Counted from the first letter of the stretch, positions 1-11,342 are shown. The stretch is DNA of 48,576 nucleotides from Candidatus Omnitrophota bacterium (GCA_021731625.1 JAKFXC010000032.1:1-48576), one strand, 5' to 3'. The notes: a model not told the origin generated them from the sequence alone. Program-made: numbers and translations.

Positions 1-2
1 AT

Positions 3-2654
3 GTGGTGGTGGGCGGCACCTTCGTGCATGAAACCCAGGCAGAGAAGGACTTTAGCTTGGCCGGCACCGACGTCACCGCGAAAATGGGGGAGGACACCGT
101 GGTCAAGGCCGAGTATGCCCAGACCGAATCCTCCGGCACCAGCTCGTATGTTTCCACCGACGGAGGCATCAGCTTCACACAGCTGGTGTCCGGCAACTTG
201 GAATCCGGAAGGGCGTATGGCATCAAAGGCGACACCCGTTTATTTGACCGGGTCGGGGTTTCAGCCTATTACAAATGGATTGAAAATTCATTCAGCTCGC
301 CTCAAATCACCGCCCAGCAAGGCAAAGAACTGGGAGGGCTGGCGTTAAGCTTCGACCTGACCCCGGTGACCCGCTTGACCGCCCGCCAGGACATCCAGCG
401 GCTGCTCAGTAACGGCACCTTGCAGACCCGAGCCCAGGTGGGGGCCAGCCAAACCACGACCACCATCGTGCAAATCATGCACGAGACCCAGCGTTTGCGT
501 TTGACCGGCGCCTATCAAATCCAGGAAGTCAAAGACCGCATCGGTGATTTTGAAACCAACACCAACCAGGTGAGCAAGACCCTGGCTGGCAAGGGCGAAT
601 ACGATGTCAACGGCCGCCTCACGCTGTCGGTGGGCCAGCAGTTTGACATCAATGACGCGTCCAAAAATATCACCACCATCGGGGCCCAGGCCAAGCTGAC
701 CGACCGCACGACCGTCAAAGTCGAAGAGGCCTTCAGTCCCGTTGGCAACGCCACCACCGTTGGGGTCACCCAAAACGTGACCGACCATGTGGCTTTGTCG
801 GCGGCGCACACCCTGACCCAGAATAACAGCGGGGCCACCGACAAGACCACCACGGTAGGCGCCGAGGGAAAAATAAGCGAGACGGTCAGTTCCTCCGCCA
901 CGGTGGCGGTCACCAAGTCTTCGAGTGGTAGCAAGACCACCACCGGCGCCCTGGGCGCCAAGGCCAAACTCAATGACGCCACTTCGCTGGAAGCCACCGT
1001 TGGAAAAATCGCCTCTACGGCCGGCGGAGAACAAAGCACCGCCTCGCTCTCGGCCACCACCAAAGTGGATGACGCCTCATCCATCAAGACCGGCATGGCC
1101 GTCCATGAGGACATCGCCGGACAACAAGTCAAATCGTTGTCCCTGGAGGCCACCACCGCCAACGACGGATCGGAAAAATCTTCCAAAGTGCAGGTGGATG
1201 AAGCGGCCCAGGGCGGCAAGACCTCCACCATCAGTTTGACCGAGCGCAAGAAAATCAACGACCAATTGCAGGCCGTGAGTGAGCGGGCATTTTCCCTCAC
1301 AGCCGAAGGCACTAAAAGCGACAGCACGTACAGTTTGGTTCGCAACAAGAATAATAAGGAGATACAGGCCAGTTTGACCCGCCAGCTGGCGGACAGTACG
1401 GCCAACGGGGTTTCTGAGTCAAATATTTATGGCTTAAGCGGGGACGTCAATGACCGCCTGGCCCTGCAGGGCAGTTTTGAAAAAGGCGAAGTGCAGAATT
1501 TAGACGGCAGCCGCACACAGCGGCGGGCCTTCGCGTTAGGATCCGGGTATGTTTGGAAGGACACCGAAACAGCGGTGGAACGCTTAAAGAGTTCCAGTAA
1601 AATCGAATTGCGCTTAGACACTGGCGGGCAGGACACCCGGCAATATGTCTTGTACACGGCCCTGGAAGGCAAAGTCACCGACAACCTCTCCGTCACCAGC
1701 AAATTGGATTACTCCCGCACCGTCGAGGGCGACACGGGCCGGACCCTGGAGCGTCACAAGGAAATCATTTTAGGGAGCGCTTACCGGCCGGTTAACTTCG
1801 ACAGACTCAATTTGATTGCCCGCTACACGTACAAAGACTCCCAAAGTCCGGCCGGGCAAAACGCCAACGCGGTCCTCGACGTGCAGCAAAGCCGCATGCA
1901 GGTCTTTGATGCCGAGGCCGTCTACGACATAAACGCCAACTGGCAACTGGCGGAGAAATTTGCCTTGCGCATCAACGACGAGAAAGTCACCGGCTTTGAA
2001 TTCAACCGCACCCACACCTGGCTGATGATCCACCGCTTAAATTACCGCATGGATCGGAATTGGACGTTGGGCGGTGAATACCGCAAACTGACCCAGGTGG
2101 AGGCCAAAGACAGCAAGTCGGGCTACATGCTGGAGGCCAGCCGCAATATCAATGACACCACACAACTGGGCATTGGCTGGAATTTCACCACGTTTAACGA
2201 TGATCTGACCGCGCTCAACTACACCTCGCAAGGGCCGTTTTTGCGCATGACCGGCAAACTGTATGATCGCACTCCCGAGGAGAAAGAGCGGGCCCGGGCC
2301 AAATGGCTGGAGGAACAGGTGGGTCAATGGGCCTGGACCATGGTCAAGAAAGAATTGTCCCAGCCGGAAAGTAAAGTTTCAAACGATCTAAATCACCTGT
2401 TTGCCCTGGCCCAAACTGCCCAGAAGGCCGGCCAATATGAGCAGGCCCAACAAGTGTATAAGGACATCATCATGGCCGGTCAAATGATGTACGATGAGGC
2501 CGCAGAATATATCCGCAAACAAATCGCCTTTGAGGAACAATTGCAGAATTACCATAAGACCGCGCAGGAATATTTTACGACCGGCGAATATACCAAGGCG
2601 AGAAAATTATGGGAGAAAATAGTGGAAGACGCTCAAAAACGTGTGGTAGAATAA
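3..2654 (+). CDS. Outer-membrane beta-barrel-like protein with C-terminal TPR-like helices (5' partial)
   Basis: The reading frame is open from the first bases of the window, so the apparent GTG start is an artefact and the N-terminus lies upstream. About 750 visible residues are alternating short strands rich in Thr, Ser, Gly, Asn and Asp, with repeated phrases such as TTTVGAEGKI and GALGAKAKLND, typical of a long beta-barrel or beta-repeat surface protein. The middle (about 480-750) carries barrel-like strands rich in Tyr and Arg (NLIARYTYKDS, WTLGGEYRKL). The last 90 residues switch to helices with TPR-like spacing (AGQYEQAQQVYKDII, TGEYTKARKLWEKIV). It is followed 10 bases later by the giant repeat protein, whose helices resemble this tail, so the two probably act together at the outer membrane. 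The exact family is not recognised. Confidence 0.7.
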   Translation: MVVGGTFVHETQAEKDFSLAGTDVTAKMGEDTVVKAEYAQTESSGTSSYVSTDGGISFTQLVSGNLESGRAYGIKGDTRLFDRVGVSAYYKWIENSFSSPQITAQQGKELGGLALSFDLTPVTRLTARQDIQRLLSNGTLQTRAQVGASQTTTTIVQIMHETQRLRLTGAYQIQEVKDRIGDFETNTNQVSKTLAGKGEYDVNGRLTLSVGQQFDINDASKNITTIGAQAKLTDRTTVKVEEAFSPVGNATTVGVTQNVTDHVALSAAHTLTQNNSGATDKTTTVGAEGKISETVSSSATVAVTKSSSGSKTTTGALGAKAKLNDATSLEATVGKIASTAGGEQSTASLSATTKVDDASSIKTGMAVHEDIAGQQVKSLSLEATTANDGSEKSSKVQVDEAAQGGKTSTISLTERKKINDQLQAVSERAFSLTAEGTKSDSTYSLVRNKNNKEIQASLTRQLADSTANGVSESNIYGLSGDVNDRLALQGSFEKGEVQNLDGSRTQRRAFALGSGYVWKDTETAVERLKSSSKIELRLDTGGQDTRQYVLYTALEGKVTDNLSVTSKLDYSRTVEGDTGRTLERHKEIILGSAYRPVNFDRLNLIARYTYKDSQSPAGQNANAVLDVQQSRMQVFDAEAVYDINANWQLAEKFALRINDEKVTGFEFNRTHTWLMIHRLNYRMDRNWTLGGEYRKLTQVEAKDSKSGYMLEASRNINDTTQLGIGWNFTTFNDDLTALNYTSQGPFLRMTGKLYDRTPEEKERARAKWLEEQVGQWAWTMVKKELSQPESKVSNDLNHLFALAQTAQKAGQYEQAQQVYKDIIMAGQMMYDEAAEYIRKQIAFEEQLQNYHKTAQEYFTTGEYTKARKLWEKIVEDAQKRVVE

Positions 2655-2664
2655 CGAAAATTCC

Positions 2665-5600
2665 ATGAATTCCATTCTTATATTTTTCATCCTCCTGATG
2701 TCCAGCCCTACGTTTGTCTCCTTTGGCGAATGCTTCGCTGCCGACGAGCCGCGTTCCGCACTGGATAATAGCCCTTCTGTGGATGCGGCCGCACTACCGG
2801 CATCCTCGTTCCCCTCTTCGGGAACGGCGGCGCCGCCCCCTGCAGCAGCAACTGCCGCCGCAGACCCTACACCGGAGGAAGTCCCTGTTGCTGCCAAAAC
2901 CCTGCCTGCCGCTGACAACCCGCCACCCACGCCGGCGCAAGGGCAAGCCAGCTACGTCTATGATTTGAAAAAACTGATTATTAAGTCCCGCGAGAACATC
3001 CGCCGGGTCAACGATAAGATCAAGGAACAGGCCGTGATCAAGCGCAATCAAAAACGCGAAGAACGGGCCCGGGAATATTACCTGCGCGGCCAACAGCTGA
3101 GCGAGGATGGCAAGCTTGATCAGGCTAGGGAATATTTTGAAAAAGCGATCCGCATCACCGAACATCCGGAAATGCAGCGCTACATTCAGCAAAGCGAGTT
3201 TAAGCTCAAGGCCCAGGAAAAAGCCCTCAAGCGGGAGCAAAAGCAGCAAGTCCAGCAGCTGGAGGCCGAAGGGCACTCCCGCCAGCAGGAAGCTCAGCAA
3301 TCTTATGAAACTGCGGTGCGGCTTTACCGGGAGAAAAAATACCCGGAAGCCAAGGACCAATTTGAACACGTGGAGGATCTGGTGCCGGATTACAAAGGCA
3401 CCCGCAGCTACTTGCGCATCATTGACCAGGACATTGTGCAGAACGATTCGATGACCAAGAAAGAACAAAGGGTCGAAATCGACCGGCAGCAAAAGGAAGC
3501 GGAAGCGGCCCGCCAGCGCGAAAAAACAGAATGGAAAAAGGAAATCGAACACAAGGAAGTGGAACGCAAGCACCAGATCAACCAGCAGGCCGATGCCGTC
3601 TACGATGATGCGGTGGTCCTGTATAAGGAGAAGAAGTTCACCGAGGCCAAGAAAAAGTTCCAGCAGGTGGAGTGGGTGGTCCCGGACTACAAGGCCGCCC
3701 GCAATTATTTGGCCCGCATCGACAAAGACATTGACGATGAAGAAAAAAAGGTGGAGGCCGAAAAAGCCAAAATCCTGGCCCAGCAGGAGTGGGAAGAGCA
3801 GGTGGAGAAGAGCAAGAAAGCTGCGGCAGACAAACGTGCCGCCGAGGAACAAGAAAAGAAACGGCTGCAGCAACTGCACGACGAAGCTGGTTTCCTCTAC
3901 CAAGCCGCGGTGAAGCTCTTTGACAAGGAAGTTTACGATGATGCCAAGGAAAAATTCACCGACATTGAAAAAATATTACCCGGTTATAAGTCCACCCGGG
4001 TTTATCTAGCCAAAGTCACCCAGCTGAAAGCGGACAGAGAGCGCCGGGAAGCCGAACGGGCGGCGGCCGAGGCTAAGCGCAAAACCATGGAAGAAGAAAA
4101 GGCAAGAAAAGAAAAAGCCGAGGCTGAAGCCAGGCAGCAGCAACGGAAATTGGAAGCCGAGACCGAGGCGTTGTATTCCGAAGGTATGGATTTATTTAAC
4201 CAGAAAGATTATGCCGAAGCCAAGGCAAAATTCCTGGAGGCCGACAAGAAAATCGCTTCCTACAAAAAAGTGCAGGATTACATACGCCGCTGCGACGAGC
4301 GCCGGAATCAGGCCGAGACGATGCTTGCCCAGCAGCAGGCCAAGGCCAAAGAGAAGGCCATTTTGGATGAGGTCCATCAAAAAATAGCCCAAGCCGAAGC
4401 CAAGGCGGTAGCCAAAACGGCATCGGCGGAGCCATCGGCCTCCACTGCCACCAGCGAGGTGCGTTTATCGAAGGAGGAAGAATTTAAGCAGGCCAAAGAA
4501 ATCGCTGCCCTGGCCCAAAAATCGTCCGAGCTCTTTCGTAAGATCCGCGAGCTGGCCGATGACCGACGCATTGCCCCGGTCAAGAAAAAAATGGCCCAGG
4601 TGGATGAAGTGCTTAACAAGCTTAAAAGCCAGAAGGAAGACTTATTAAGGCAAATCCGGATGGAAGAAGAGCGGGTGCGGCAGGAGGAAATCCGACGGAA
4701 GCAGCAAGAAGCCGCCGACTTGGCTCTGGGCACCTATGATGAAGCCATTGTGCTGTTGCGTAACAAAAAATTTGACGAAGCGAAGGTGAAGTTCCAAGCT
4801 GTGGAGAAAGCCATCCCCAATTTTAAAGGGGTGCGACGGTATCTAAGCAATATAGACCAGGACCGGGCCAACGCCGAACGTGAGGCCGTGCTGGAGCGCA
4901 CCCGCAGCGAAGAAATACAATTTAAAGAATTGCAGGAGAAAGAAAAGGCCGCAGCCGAGGCCCGCCGTCAGGAGGAACAAGAGCGCCGCGCCAAACTTCA
5001 AGAGGCCCAGGAAAAGGAAATCGACAGTTTGGTGGAAAAAGCCAGCCTCATTAATGACGACATTTTGGTATCTTCCAAGCAAAGCGATTTTCAAGCAGCC
5101 AAAGCCCAATTGGGTGAGCTGGAGAAGATTCTGGATTCTTTGCAAGATTTAAGGAAAACCATGCAGACGCAGGAACAGGAAGAGGAGCGCCGCCAGAAAA
5201 GCGAAGCCCTAAAGACCAAAGCCCAGGAGGAGGAAAAATCCGCACTGCTCGAGCGGCAAAACACCCGCCGGCGGCTGGCCGCTGCTGCGGCAACAGCGTC
5301 GGACCCAGCCATGCAGCGGGCCTTGAAGGTGGCCAAACGCCAGCAGGTCATCGATGTCGATAAAACGCATGAGTTTAAACAGCGGGATGTGGCGCGCAGC
5401 CAAAAAGACATGTACCGCGAGGCGGTTACCTTATACGATCGTAAGAAATACACGGCTGCCAAGGTGATGTTCAATCAATTGGCCTCTGAGGGTGACCAAG
5501 GGGCCCGGGCGTATCTGCGCAAAATCGACCGCCTTATGGATAAGCGGGAGGCGGCGGTCATGGTCGCGGCGGAAAAGCAGCGCAGCGAATTTTTGGCCGA

Positions 5601-6462
5601 CCAAATGCGTCAGCAGCGCCTGGCTAAAATCCTGCGGGAGAAAGAACTCATCCATCAAAGGGGTCTCACCCGCGCCTTGGAGAAACAAAGGCAAGTGGCG
5701 GAAGATGCCCAGCAGCGCGGCCAGGTGCGCAAGGAAGCCCTGAAATTAAAAGACAAAGAAAACGCGCCCCGCCGGAGTGAGGAAAAAACTCCGTCGCAAT
5801 TTATCAAGCTCCGTCCCCAAGGCGCGCCGAAGGGGGCGCCGACAGGCGCGGACAAGGGTAAAGAGAAAGACTTGGAAAAAGACCAGGCTCCAGTGCCGTC
5901 GAAAGAAGAGGAACGGGAAGCCCAGGTTGAATATTCCAATAAACGCAAAGAATTCCTCGAGGCCCAGTATAACAAGGAACAAAAAGAAAAAGAGCAGGTC
6001 GCACAACAAGAGCAGGCCCAACAGCGTAAAGTCCAGGAAGAGAAGCGCCGTCAGGAATTAAAGGCGCAGCAGGAACAATTCATTGCGCAGAAAAAAGAAA
6101 AAGCCCTGCGTGAAAAAGAGGCCCGCGAAAAACAAAAAGAATTGGACGCCCAGGCCCAGGCCATCCGTCAAAAACTCCTGAAGGGAGCGGAAGACATGTA
6201 TCGGGAAGGGGTGCGGCTTTTTAAGACCCGCAATTTCTCAGCCGCGGCCAGAAAATTTCAGGACATTGAAGATATTTTGCCCAACTACAAGAAGACCCGC
6301 TTCTACATTGACAAGGCCCACCGGCAAGCGGTGGAACATGTTCCCCCGCCGCAAAAAGCCGCGCCGCCTAAGATTGCCCCCCCGGCTCCGGCCAAGCACA
6401 GCAAGAGAGACGAGACCATCCTGCAGACGTTGGATGTTTTTGATACGGATGCCCACCAATAG
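2665..6462 (+). CDS. Giant periplasmic coiled-coil protein with repeated TPR-like units (1265 aa)
   Basis: The N-terminus is a signal peptide (hydrophobic residues 4-22) followed by an Ala/Pro-rich linker to about residue 95. After one ordinary TPR (about 135-175) come seven copies of a roughly 42-residue unit starting near residues 214, 313, 412, 504, 691, 917 and 1179. The shared pattern is a Tyr, then A-V-x-L-Y, K-K-x-Y/F, E-A-K-x-K-F, a V-E pair, I/V-P-x-Y-K, and R-x-Y-L-x-x-I-D. Charged coiled coil rich in Glu, Lys, Gln and Arg separates the units, and the C-terminus is Pro/Ala/Lys-rich. No catalytic motif is visible. There is no clear Shine-Dalgarno site, fitting translation as part of the operon. 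A scaffold or spacer between outer membrane and cell wall is an inference; coiled-coil composition makes remote homology unreliable. Confidence 0.85.
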   Translation: MNSILIFFILLMSSPTFVSFGECFAADEPRSALDNSPSVDAAALPASSFPSSGTAAPPPAAATAAADPTPEEVPVAAKTLPAADNPPPTPAQGQASYVYDLKKLIIKSRENIRRVNDKIKEQAVIKRNQKREERAREYYLRGQQLSEDGKLDQAREYFEKAIRITEHPEMQRYIQQSEFKLKAQEKALKREQKQQVQQLEAEGHSRQQEAQQSYETAVRLYREKKYPEAKDQFEHVEDLVPDYKGTRSYLRIIDQDIVQNDSMTKKEQRVEIDRQQKEAEAARQREKTEWKKEIEHKEVERKHQINQQADAVYDDAVVLYKEKKFTEAKKKFQQVEWVVPDYKAARNYLARIDKDIDDEEKKVEAEKAKILAQQEWEEQVEKSKKAAADKRAAEEQEKKRLQQLHDEAGFLYQAAVKLFDKEVYDDAKEKFTDIEKILPGYKSTRVYLAKVTQLKADRERREAERAAAEAKRKTMEEEKARKEKAEAEARQQQRKLEAETEALYSEGMDLFNQKDYAEAKAKFLEADKKIASYKKVQDYIRRCDERRNQAETMLAQQQAKAKEKAILDEVHQKIAQAEAKAVAKTASAEPSASTATSEVRLSKEEEFKQAKEIAALAQKSSELFRKIRELADDRRIAPVKKKMAQVDEVLNKLKSQKEDLLRQIRMEEERVRQEEIRRKQQEAADLALGTYDEAIVLLRNKKFDEAKVKFQAVEKAIPNFKGVRRYLSNIDQDRANAEREAVLERTRSEEIQFKELQEKEKAAAEARRQEEQERRAKLQEAQEKEIDSLVEKASLINDDILVSSKQSDFQAAKAQLGELEKILDSLQDLRKTMQTQEQEEERRQKSEALKTKAQEEEKSALLERQNTRRRLAAAAATASDPAMQRALKVAKRQQVIDVDKTHEFKQRDVARSQKDMYREAVTLYDRKKYTAAKVMFNQLASEGDQGARAYLRKIDRLMDKREAAVMVAAEKQRSEFLADQMRQQRLAKILREKELIHQRGLTRALEKQRQVAEDAQQRGQVRKEALKLKDKENAPRRSEEKTPSQFIKLRPQGAPKGAPTGADKGKEKDLEKDQAPVPSKEEEREAQVEYSNKRKEFLEAQYNKEQKEKEQVAQQEQAQQRKVQEEKRRQELKAQQEQFIAQKKEKALREKEAREKQKELDAQAQAIRQKLLKGAEDMYREGVRLFKTRNFSAAARKFQDIEDILPNYKKTRFYIDKAHRQAVEHVPPPQKAAPPKIAPPAPAKHSKRDETILQTLDVFDTDAHQ
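3304..6324 (+). repeat. Seven diverged repeat units within the coiled-coil gene
   Basis: Units begin near 3304, 3601, 3898, 4174, 4735, 5413 and 6199 and each encodes about 42 residues. The first three are spaced exactly 99 codons apart, then the spacing widens, as if an early tandem duplication included the intervening coiled coil and later copies diverged. The units differ at many bases, so the duplication is old. Confidence 0.75.
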
Positions 6463-8488
6463 GTTAATTCACGAACAAAGCCCATACCTCCTCCAGCACG
6501 CGCACAACCCGGTGGACTGGTTCCCTTGGTGCGACGAGGCTTTTGCCAAAGCTGGCCGGGAACACAAACCCGTGTTGTTGTCCATTGGGTATTCCACCTG
6601 CCATTGGTGCCACGTGATGGCTCATGAAAGTTTTGAACGCGAGGACATTGCCGCGTTGCTCAATGCGCATTTTGTGCCGGTCAAGGTGGACCGCGAAGAG
6701 CGGCCCGACATAGACCACATTTATATGAACGCCGTCACCGCCATGACCGGCCAAGGCGGATGGCCGCTGACCGTTTTTTTAACGCCGGAGAGGAAACCAT
6801 TTTTCGGAGGCACCTATTTTCCACCGGTGGCGAAATGGGGCGCGGTGGGATTTAAAGACCTGCTAAGCTCGGTGCATCAGGCCTGGCAAGCCAACGCCGC
6901 ACAAATTGCTCAATCTAGCCAGGAGCTCACCGAAGCGCTCCGTCAATCCCGCTATGCTGCCGCCGACCAGGCCCCACAAGCCATACCGAAGGACAACGGG
7001 CTGTTTGAGGCCGCCTTCCGGCAGATGGCGTCCCAGTTTGATCCCACCTATGGCGGTTTTGGCACCGCTCCCAAATTTCCCATGGGGCATAGTTTATCGT
7101 TTTTGTTGCTTCATGCGCATCGCCGCAAAGAGCCCAAAGCTTTAGCGATGGTGGAGGCGACCCTCAAGGCCATGGGCGCTGGTGGGATTTATGACCATTT
7201 GGGTGGCGGCTTCCATCGGTATGCCACCGACGGGAAATGGCAAGTCCCGCATTTTGAAAAAATGCTCTACGACCAGGCTTTGCTGGCCTTTGCGTACGCC
7301 CGCGGTTTTCAGAGCACCGGCAATGCTTTGTACGAGCGCATTGTGCGGGAAACTCTGGATTATGTGTTAAGGGATTTGACATCCCCGGCAGGAGGTTTTT
7401 ATTGCGCCCAGGATGCTGACAGCGAAGGCCGCGAGGGGGCATTTTATGTGTGGACGGACCGCGAAATCCAGGCGGTGTTAGACCCCAAATTGTTGGCGGT
7501 GTTCGCCAAATATTATCCGTTCGCGGCGTCCGGCAATGTCGCCCATGACCCCCAGGGGGAATTCACAGGGCAAAATATTTTATTTCAAGCCCAAGATATT
7601 GCACCCCAAGATTGGGACATGGTCCGCGCTGCCCAAAAAAAATTGTTTGCTCGTCGGAAAGAGCGCATCCATCCGCACTTAGACGATAAGGTCCTCACCG
7701 ATTGGAACGGCCTGATGATCGCGGCCTTGGCTTTTTGCGGCAGTGCGCTCAACGAACCCCGCTACCTGGAGGCCGCCGCTGGCGCCGCGGATTTTATCCT
7801 GGCCAACTTAAAGGAGGACGGCCGTTTGCTGCACCGCTGGCGCGACGGCCAGGCCGCCATCGCGGGATTGCTGGATGACTACGCTTTTTTCCTTCTGGGT
7901 CTTTTGGAGCTTTATGAAGCAACCGCCAGCCAGCGTTATTTAACGCAAGCCCGTGCACTGGCCGAGCGCATGGGCACCTTATTTGCGGATCCCGGCCAGG
8001 GGGGGTTTTATATGACTCCCGCTGACAGCTTGGATTTGATCGTCCGGCCACAGGACATTTACGACGGGGCGCTGCCGTCCGGAAACTCCGTGGCCGCGCT
8101 GGTCCTCATCAAACTTTCCTACCTTTGCCAGGAAGAGCAGTATAAAACCCAAGCTGAGGGCCTCTTTAACCATTTTCTTGCGGCGGTCAGGCAGGCCCCG
8201 CAGGCGTACAGCTTTTTTTTATCCGCGTTTGATTTTTATCTGCACCCGGCGGTTGAAGTGTGGGTTGAATGGCGCGCCCTGGGGCATGCCCCAGGCCCTC
8301 CGACGCAGGAGACCATTGCCAGTTTAAGAAAAGTAGTGTATAAACATTATGTCCCTACGCTGGTCCTGCGCCATACAATTGGGGCCGGGCCATCGTGGGT
8401 GATGCATGTCTGCCGTCAGGCGGTGTGTTTACCGCCGACTAGCGATTTAAATCAATTGGATCAGATGCTGATCCAGTCAGAAAGCTGA
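6449..8488 (+). CDS. YyaL/DUF255-type thioredoxin-domain protein (SSP411 family)
   Basis: The N-terminal thioredoxin-like domain begins [21 protein letters not shown] and has the family motif C51-H-W-C54 followed by HVMAHESF. The rest is the (alpha/alpha)-barrel half with [39 protein letters not shown] and [11 protein letters not shown], all typical of the YyaL/spermatogenesis-associated protein 20 family. At 679 residues it has the family's normal length. I chose the ATG at 6449 because the family starts a few residues before this Pro-Tyr-Leu-Leu motif; it overlaps the end of the preceding gene by 14 bases and upstream in-frame codons are shadow sequence. The enzymatic role of the family is not established; the barrel resembles N-acyl-glucosamine epimerases and the CxxC suggests a redox function. 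Confidence 0.93.
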   Translation: MPTNRLIHEQSPYLLQHAHNPVDWFPWCDEAFAKAGREHKPVLLSIGYSTCHWCHVMAHESFEREDIAALLNAHFVPVKVDREERPDIDHIYMNAVTAMTGQGGWPLTVFLTPERKPFFGGTYFPPVAKWGAVGFKDLLSSVHQAWQANAAQIAQSSQELTEALRQSRYAAADQAPQAIPKDNGLFEAAFRQMASQFDPTYGGFGTAPKFPMGHSLSFLLLHAHRRKEPKALAMVEATLKAMGAGGIYDHLGGGFHRYATDGKWQVPHFEKMLYDQALLAFAYARGFQSTGNALYERIVRETLDYVLRDLTSPAGGFYCAQDADSEGREGAFYVWTDREIQAVLDPKLLAVFAKYYPFAASGNVAHDPQGEFTGQNILFQAQDIAPQDWDMVRAAQKKLFARRKERIHPHLDDKVLTDWNGLMIAALAFCGSALNEPRYLEAAAGAADFILANLKEDGRLLHRWRDGQAAIAGLLDDYAFFLLGLLELYEATASQRYLTQARALAERMGTLFADPGQGGFYMTPADSLDLIVRPQDIYDGALPSGNSVAALVLIKLSYLCQEEQYKTQAEGLFNHFLAAVRQAPQAYSFFLSAFDFYLHPAVEVWVEWRALGHAPGPPTQETIASLRKVVYKHYVPTLVLRHTIGAGPSWVMHVCRQAVCLPPTSDLNQLDQMLIQSES

Positions 8489-8500
8489 GGACAGTTTTTT

Positions 8501-9406
8501 ATGATTCGTCTATTGCTTTTGGCGCCGATTGCCGTCGCCATCATCGCCGTAGCCGGACTGGTGTGGTTTTTTATCGACCCATCCCATAAGCCGGCGAATC
8601 CGGAATCTAGCAGGCAGCAAAGCGGTGATTCTTTGGCCCAAAAATTTGCCGATGCCAGGGTGGATTGGGATGCCATGGTCACTTTGCGGGACAAGCTCAC
8701 GGAAGACGTGAGACTCAAGCTGCAAACCCTTGAAGACCAACGCAAGGGTGTGGAATCGCTGGAGAATGAATTGTCCCAGGACGTGCCAGCGCACACGCCG
8801 GGAAAAATGCTTTTGCTGAGCTTAAAGGAAAAGGCGGCCGCGCTTCGACAGGGGGCCATGGACATTGCCCACCGAGGAAAAGAGGTTTTACAATTTGCGC
8901 AAGAAACAAAGACCGAGATTGAGCGCATGAAGCGGGACTTAGACTTGGGTCAACCGCTCATGGACAAAACTCTTATCCGGCGGCAAATGGAAGCCATGCA
9001 TCGGCAGATGGAATATGCCACGATGTTCCAAAGAAACATGCTGGAAAAATCCGCGGAGTACAGCCGCTCCTCCTTGGAAAAGGCGGTGGCCATGCAGCAA
9101 CAGGTGCAGCAAATGTCGGAGCAGCTGGCCGCTTTGCCGGACACACAAAGTTCGCCCTTTAAGTTAAGTCTTCAGGAAATTGCCGTGCGCCAGGAGCAAA
9201 TCGTCATCCAGCTCTCCGACCAGAAACGCAGATTGCAGGACATCAACGACAGGGTGCGTGAGAGCATGAACCGGACCCGGGAGCGGGTGAGAGATTTGAT
9301 GGAACGCAACAAGATGACATTGGAGGACGCCCGTCGGCAGGGGAAGGAACGCAAGGAACTCCTGCAAGAACGCCTCCGGGACCAAAAAAGAACAGTGGCC
9401 AAATAA
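8501..9406 (+). CDS. Single-pass membrane-anchored coiled-coil protein, unknown function
   Basis: One N-terminal transmembrane helix (residues 4-24, LLLLAPIAVAIIAVAGLVWFF) anchors a 270-residue helical, strongly charged domain with heptad-like spacing, Gln/Met-rich in the centre and Arg/Lys/Glu-rich at the end. No enzymatic motif is seen. It follows the YyaL-like gene by 12 bases with a GAGGA-type ribosome site, and its TAA stop overlaps the next ATG by one base (TAATG), so it is translationally coupled to the AsmA-family gene. A periplasm-facing or cell-envelope structural role is the simplest inference; it could also be a partner of the giant coiled-coil protein upstream. Confidence 0.8.
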   Translation: MIRLLLLAPIAVAIIAVAGLVWFFIDPSHKPANPESSRQQSGDSLAQKFADARVDWDAMVTLRDKLTEDVRLKLQTLEDQRKGVESLENELSQDVPAHTPGKMLLLSLKEKAAALRQGAMDIAHRGKEVLQFAQETKTEIERMKRDLDLGQPLMDKTLIRRQMEAMHRQMEYATMFQRNMLEKSAEYSRSSLEKAVAMQQQVQQMSEQLAALPDTQSSPFKLSLQEIAVRQEQIVIQLSDQKRRLQDINDRVRESMNRTRERVRDLMERNKMTLEDARRQGKERKELLQERLRDQKRTVAK

Positions 9407-11334
9407 TGAAGATCCTCAAAATTGCCTTAATCACCATCGTGTGCGTATTGGCCATCGGCCTGGTTGGGCTTTTTATTTTTATTAAAACTTTTGACGTTAA
9501 CCGGTATTTGCCTCAACTTACCGACAGCGCCAGCAAAGCTTTGGGGCGTCCGGTCAAAATTCAAAACGGGGACGTCCGGTTGTCTTGGCAGGGTGTGTCC
9601 GTCGGGATTTCCGGGGTGAGCGTGGCCGATGAAGCTGAATTCAGCCAGAAGCCGCTGCTGGAGTTGTCCAAAGCGGATTTGGCCCTGGCGTTTATGCCGC
9701 TCGTCCTGCACCGGCAGGTTCACATTTCCACCATTACGGTCAAGGAAGCTAAAGTTAATATTGTGCGTTTGCCGGATGGCCGCGTCAACATCAGCGCGTT
9801 GGGATCGAAGCCGGCTGCTCCGCCGCCCCCTGCGCAGGCTGCACCGCCACCCGCGAGCACAGCCACCGCACCGGCCGCCGCCCAAGAATCTGCATCCGAT
9901 TCTCCATTGCCGGACATTTACGCCCGCGACATTCTCATTAAAGACGCCTCCGTTGAGTTTACGGACCAAAATACGCAAATGCCAATGCATGTGCTGGTTG
10001 CGCATCTTAATGTAAAGGGAAAACATTTCTCCTTGACTGACCCGTTCCCGTTTGAGTTAGATGCGGTGGTCTTAAGCCGGGAGCACAATGTGCATGCACA
10101 GGGGACAGTTGCTTTGGATCTTAAACAAGGGCGCGTTGCATTCACAAATTTGAATGTGGTCAGTGATTTGGCCAACCTGGACATCGCAGAGTTGGCCGCG
10201 GCCTCACCCGCATTGGCCAAAGCCAATTTGCCGGAACAATGGAAAGGAAAATTGTCCGCCAAAATAGCCACGTTGGCGTTGGGCGCCGCTGGGTTGGAAG
10301 ACCTTAAGGCCAGGGTGGATGTTCTCGACGGCATGGTCAAACTAAAGGAACTGGCATCCCCACTGACCGGGGTGCGCTTAAGCGCCAGTGCCGACAAGAA
10401 CACTATTGAGCTACAACAAATTACTGCCCATCTCAAAGAGGGCGCCATAGAAATGAAGGGGGAGGTCAAAGATTATGTGAAATCCCAGGTGTTTTCGCTG
10501 CAAACGTCGGTGCAGGGCATTCAGGTGGAAGATGTCCTAGACCCTAAAAATCTTCCCTACCGGGTCAAAGGCATGATCAAGGGCAATGCCCTTCTGACCG
10601 GTCAAGGATTTGGTCCGGACGTATTGGCCAAAAATCTGAAAGGCCAGGGGGAATTCTTTGCCGACGGCACCGTGATTGAAGGTTTGAATATTCTAAAGAC
10701 CGTATTGGGGTCGGTCTTGGGATTTATCCCAGGCCTGGCCGCGCAGGTCGAGGATATGCTTTCCGAAAAAGTCAAAGCCAAGTTGGATTCCGACACCACG
10801 GTCTTGGAAAAAGTGCACGGTAAATTCTCCATCGAGGATGCGTTGGTCTTTATCGACGAGGGGGTGGTGCAAAGTCCGGTGTTTGAACTCAGTGCCAAGG
10901 GCTCGCTTGGTTTCGATATGATGACCGACATGGTCCTGGCGGTGCGGCTGGATCCCGAAGTGTCCACGGAACTGTTAAACGGCGTGGAACAAATGTCCGT
11001 CCTAAGCGATGAGAGCAAACGGATCAAGATTTCTGGAAAATTGATCGGCACCTTGCCCCAGGTGAAATTTGTGCCGGATGTTCAGCTTAAGGATGTGACC
11101 AAAAATGTCCTCATTGAGGAAGGCAGCAAGCAATTGCAGAAGGTCATTGAGAAAAACCCTGAAGTTGGGAATATTTTAAATTCCATTTTTGGCGCCCCAA
11201 ATTCCAGCGGGCCGGACACCAGCAGCCAAACGCAGCAGAACGCAGCAACCGAAGGCCAAACGTCGGGAGAAGACGCGTCTAACGACGCGTCCAAGAAGGC
11301 CATTGGCGCGATTTTAGACAGCATCTTTAAATAA
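9406..11334 (+). CDS. AsmA-family inner-membrane-anchored protein
   Basis: An N-terminal transmembrane helix (residues 5-27) is followed by the AsmA family start, FDVNRYLPQLTDSASKALGRPV, here split across the helix boundary, then repeated beta-strands of the type that build lipid-transfer bridge proteins. An Ala/Pro-rich linker lies near 138-165 and the AsmA C-terminal domain follows (LLTGQGFGP, GQGEFFADGTVIEGLNI). The last 70 residues are a polar low-complexity tail. AsmA-like proteins of E. coli and relatives act in outer-membrane lipid homeostasis, which fits this envelope operon. Length (642) is usual for the family. Coupled to the preceding gene through TAATG. Confidence 0.88.
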   Translation: MKILKIALITIVCVLAIGLVGLFIFIKTFDVNRYLPQLTDSASKALGRPVKIQNGDVRLSWQGVSVGISGVSVADEAEFSQKPLLELSKADLALAFMPLVLHRQVHISTITVKEAKVNIVRLPDGRVNISALGSKPAAPPPPAQAAPPPASTATAPAAAQESASDSPLPDIYARDILIKDASVEFTDQNTQMPMHVLVAHLNVKGKHFSLTDPFPFELDAVVLSREHNVHAQGTVALDLKQGRVAFTNLNVVSDLANLDIAELAAASPALAKANLPEQWKGKLSAKIATLALGAAGLEDLKARVDVLDGMVKLKELASPLTGVRLSASADKNTIELQQITAHLKEGAIEMKGEVKDYVKSQVFSLQTSVQGIQVEDVLDPKNLPYRVKGMIKGNALLTGQGFGPDVLAKNLKGQGEFFADGTVIEGLNILKTVLGSVLGFIPGLAAQVEDMLSEKVKAKLDSDTTVLEKVHGKFSIEDALVFIDEGVVQSPVFELSAKGSLGFDMMTDMVLAVRLDPEVSTELLNGVEQMSVLSDESKRIKISGKLIGTLPQVKFVPDVQLKDVTKNVLIEEGSKQLQKVIEKNPEVGNILNSIFGAPNSSGPDTSSQTQQNAATEGQTSGEDASNDASKKAIGAILDSIFK

Positions 11335-11342
11335 GGCGGCTT

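Noticed and set aside
345-1405. Two long minus-strand frames opposite the barrel-like gene
   Set aside because: They are shadow frames of a Thr/Gly/Ala-rich, GC-rich gene; their composition is repetitive and no ribosome site or family motif is present.
2794-3903. 369-codon minus-strand frame opposite the coiled-coil gene
   Set aside because: It is Leu/Phe-rich simply because it is the complement of Glu/Lys/Gln codons; no start signal or homology.
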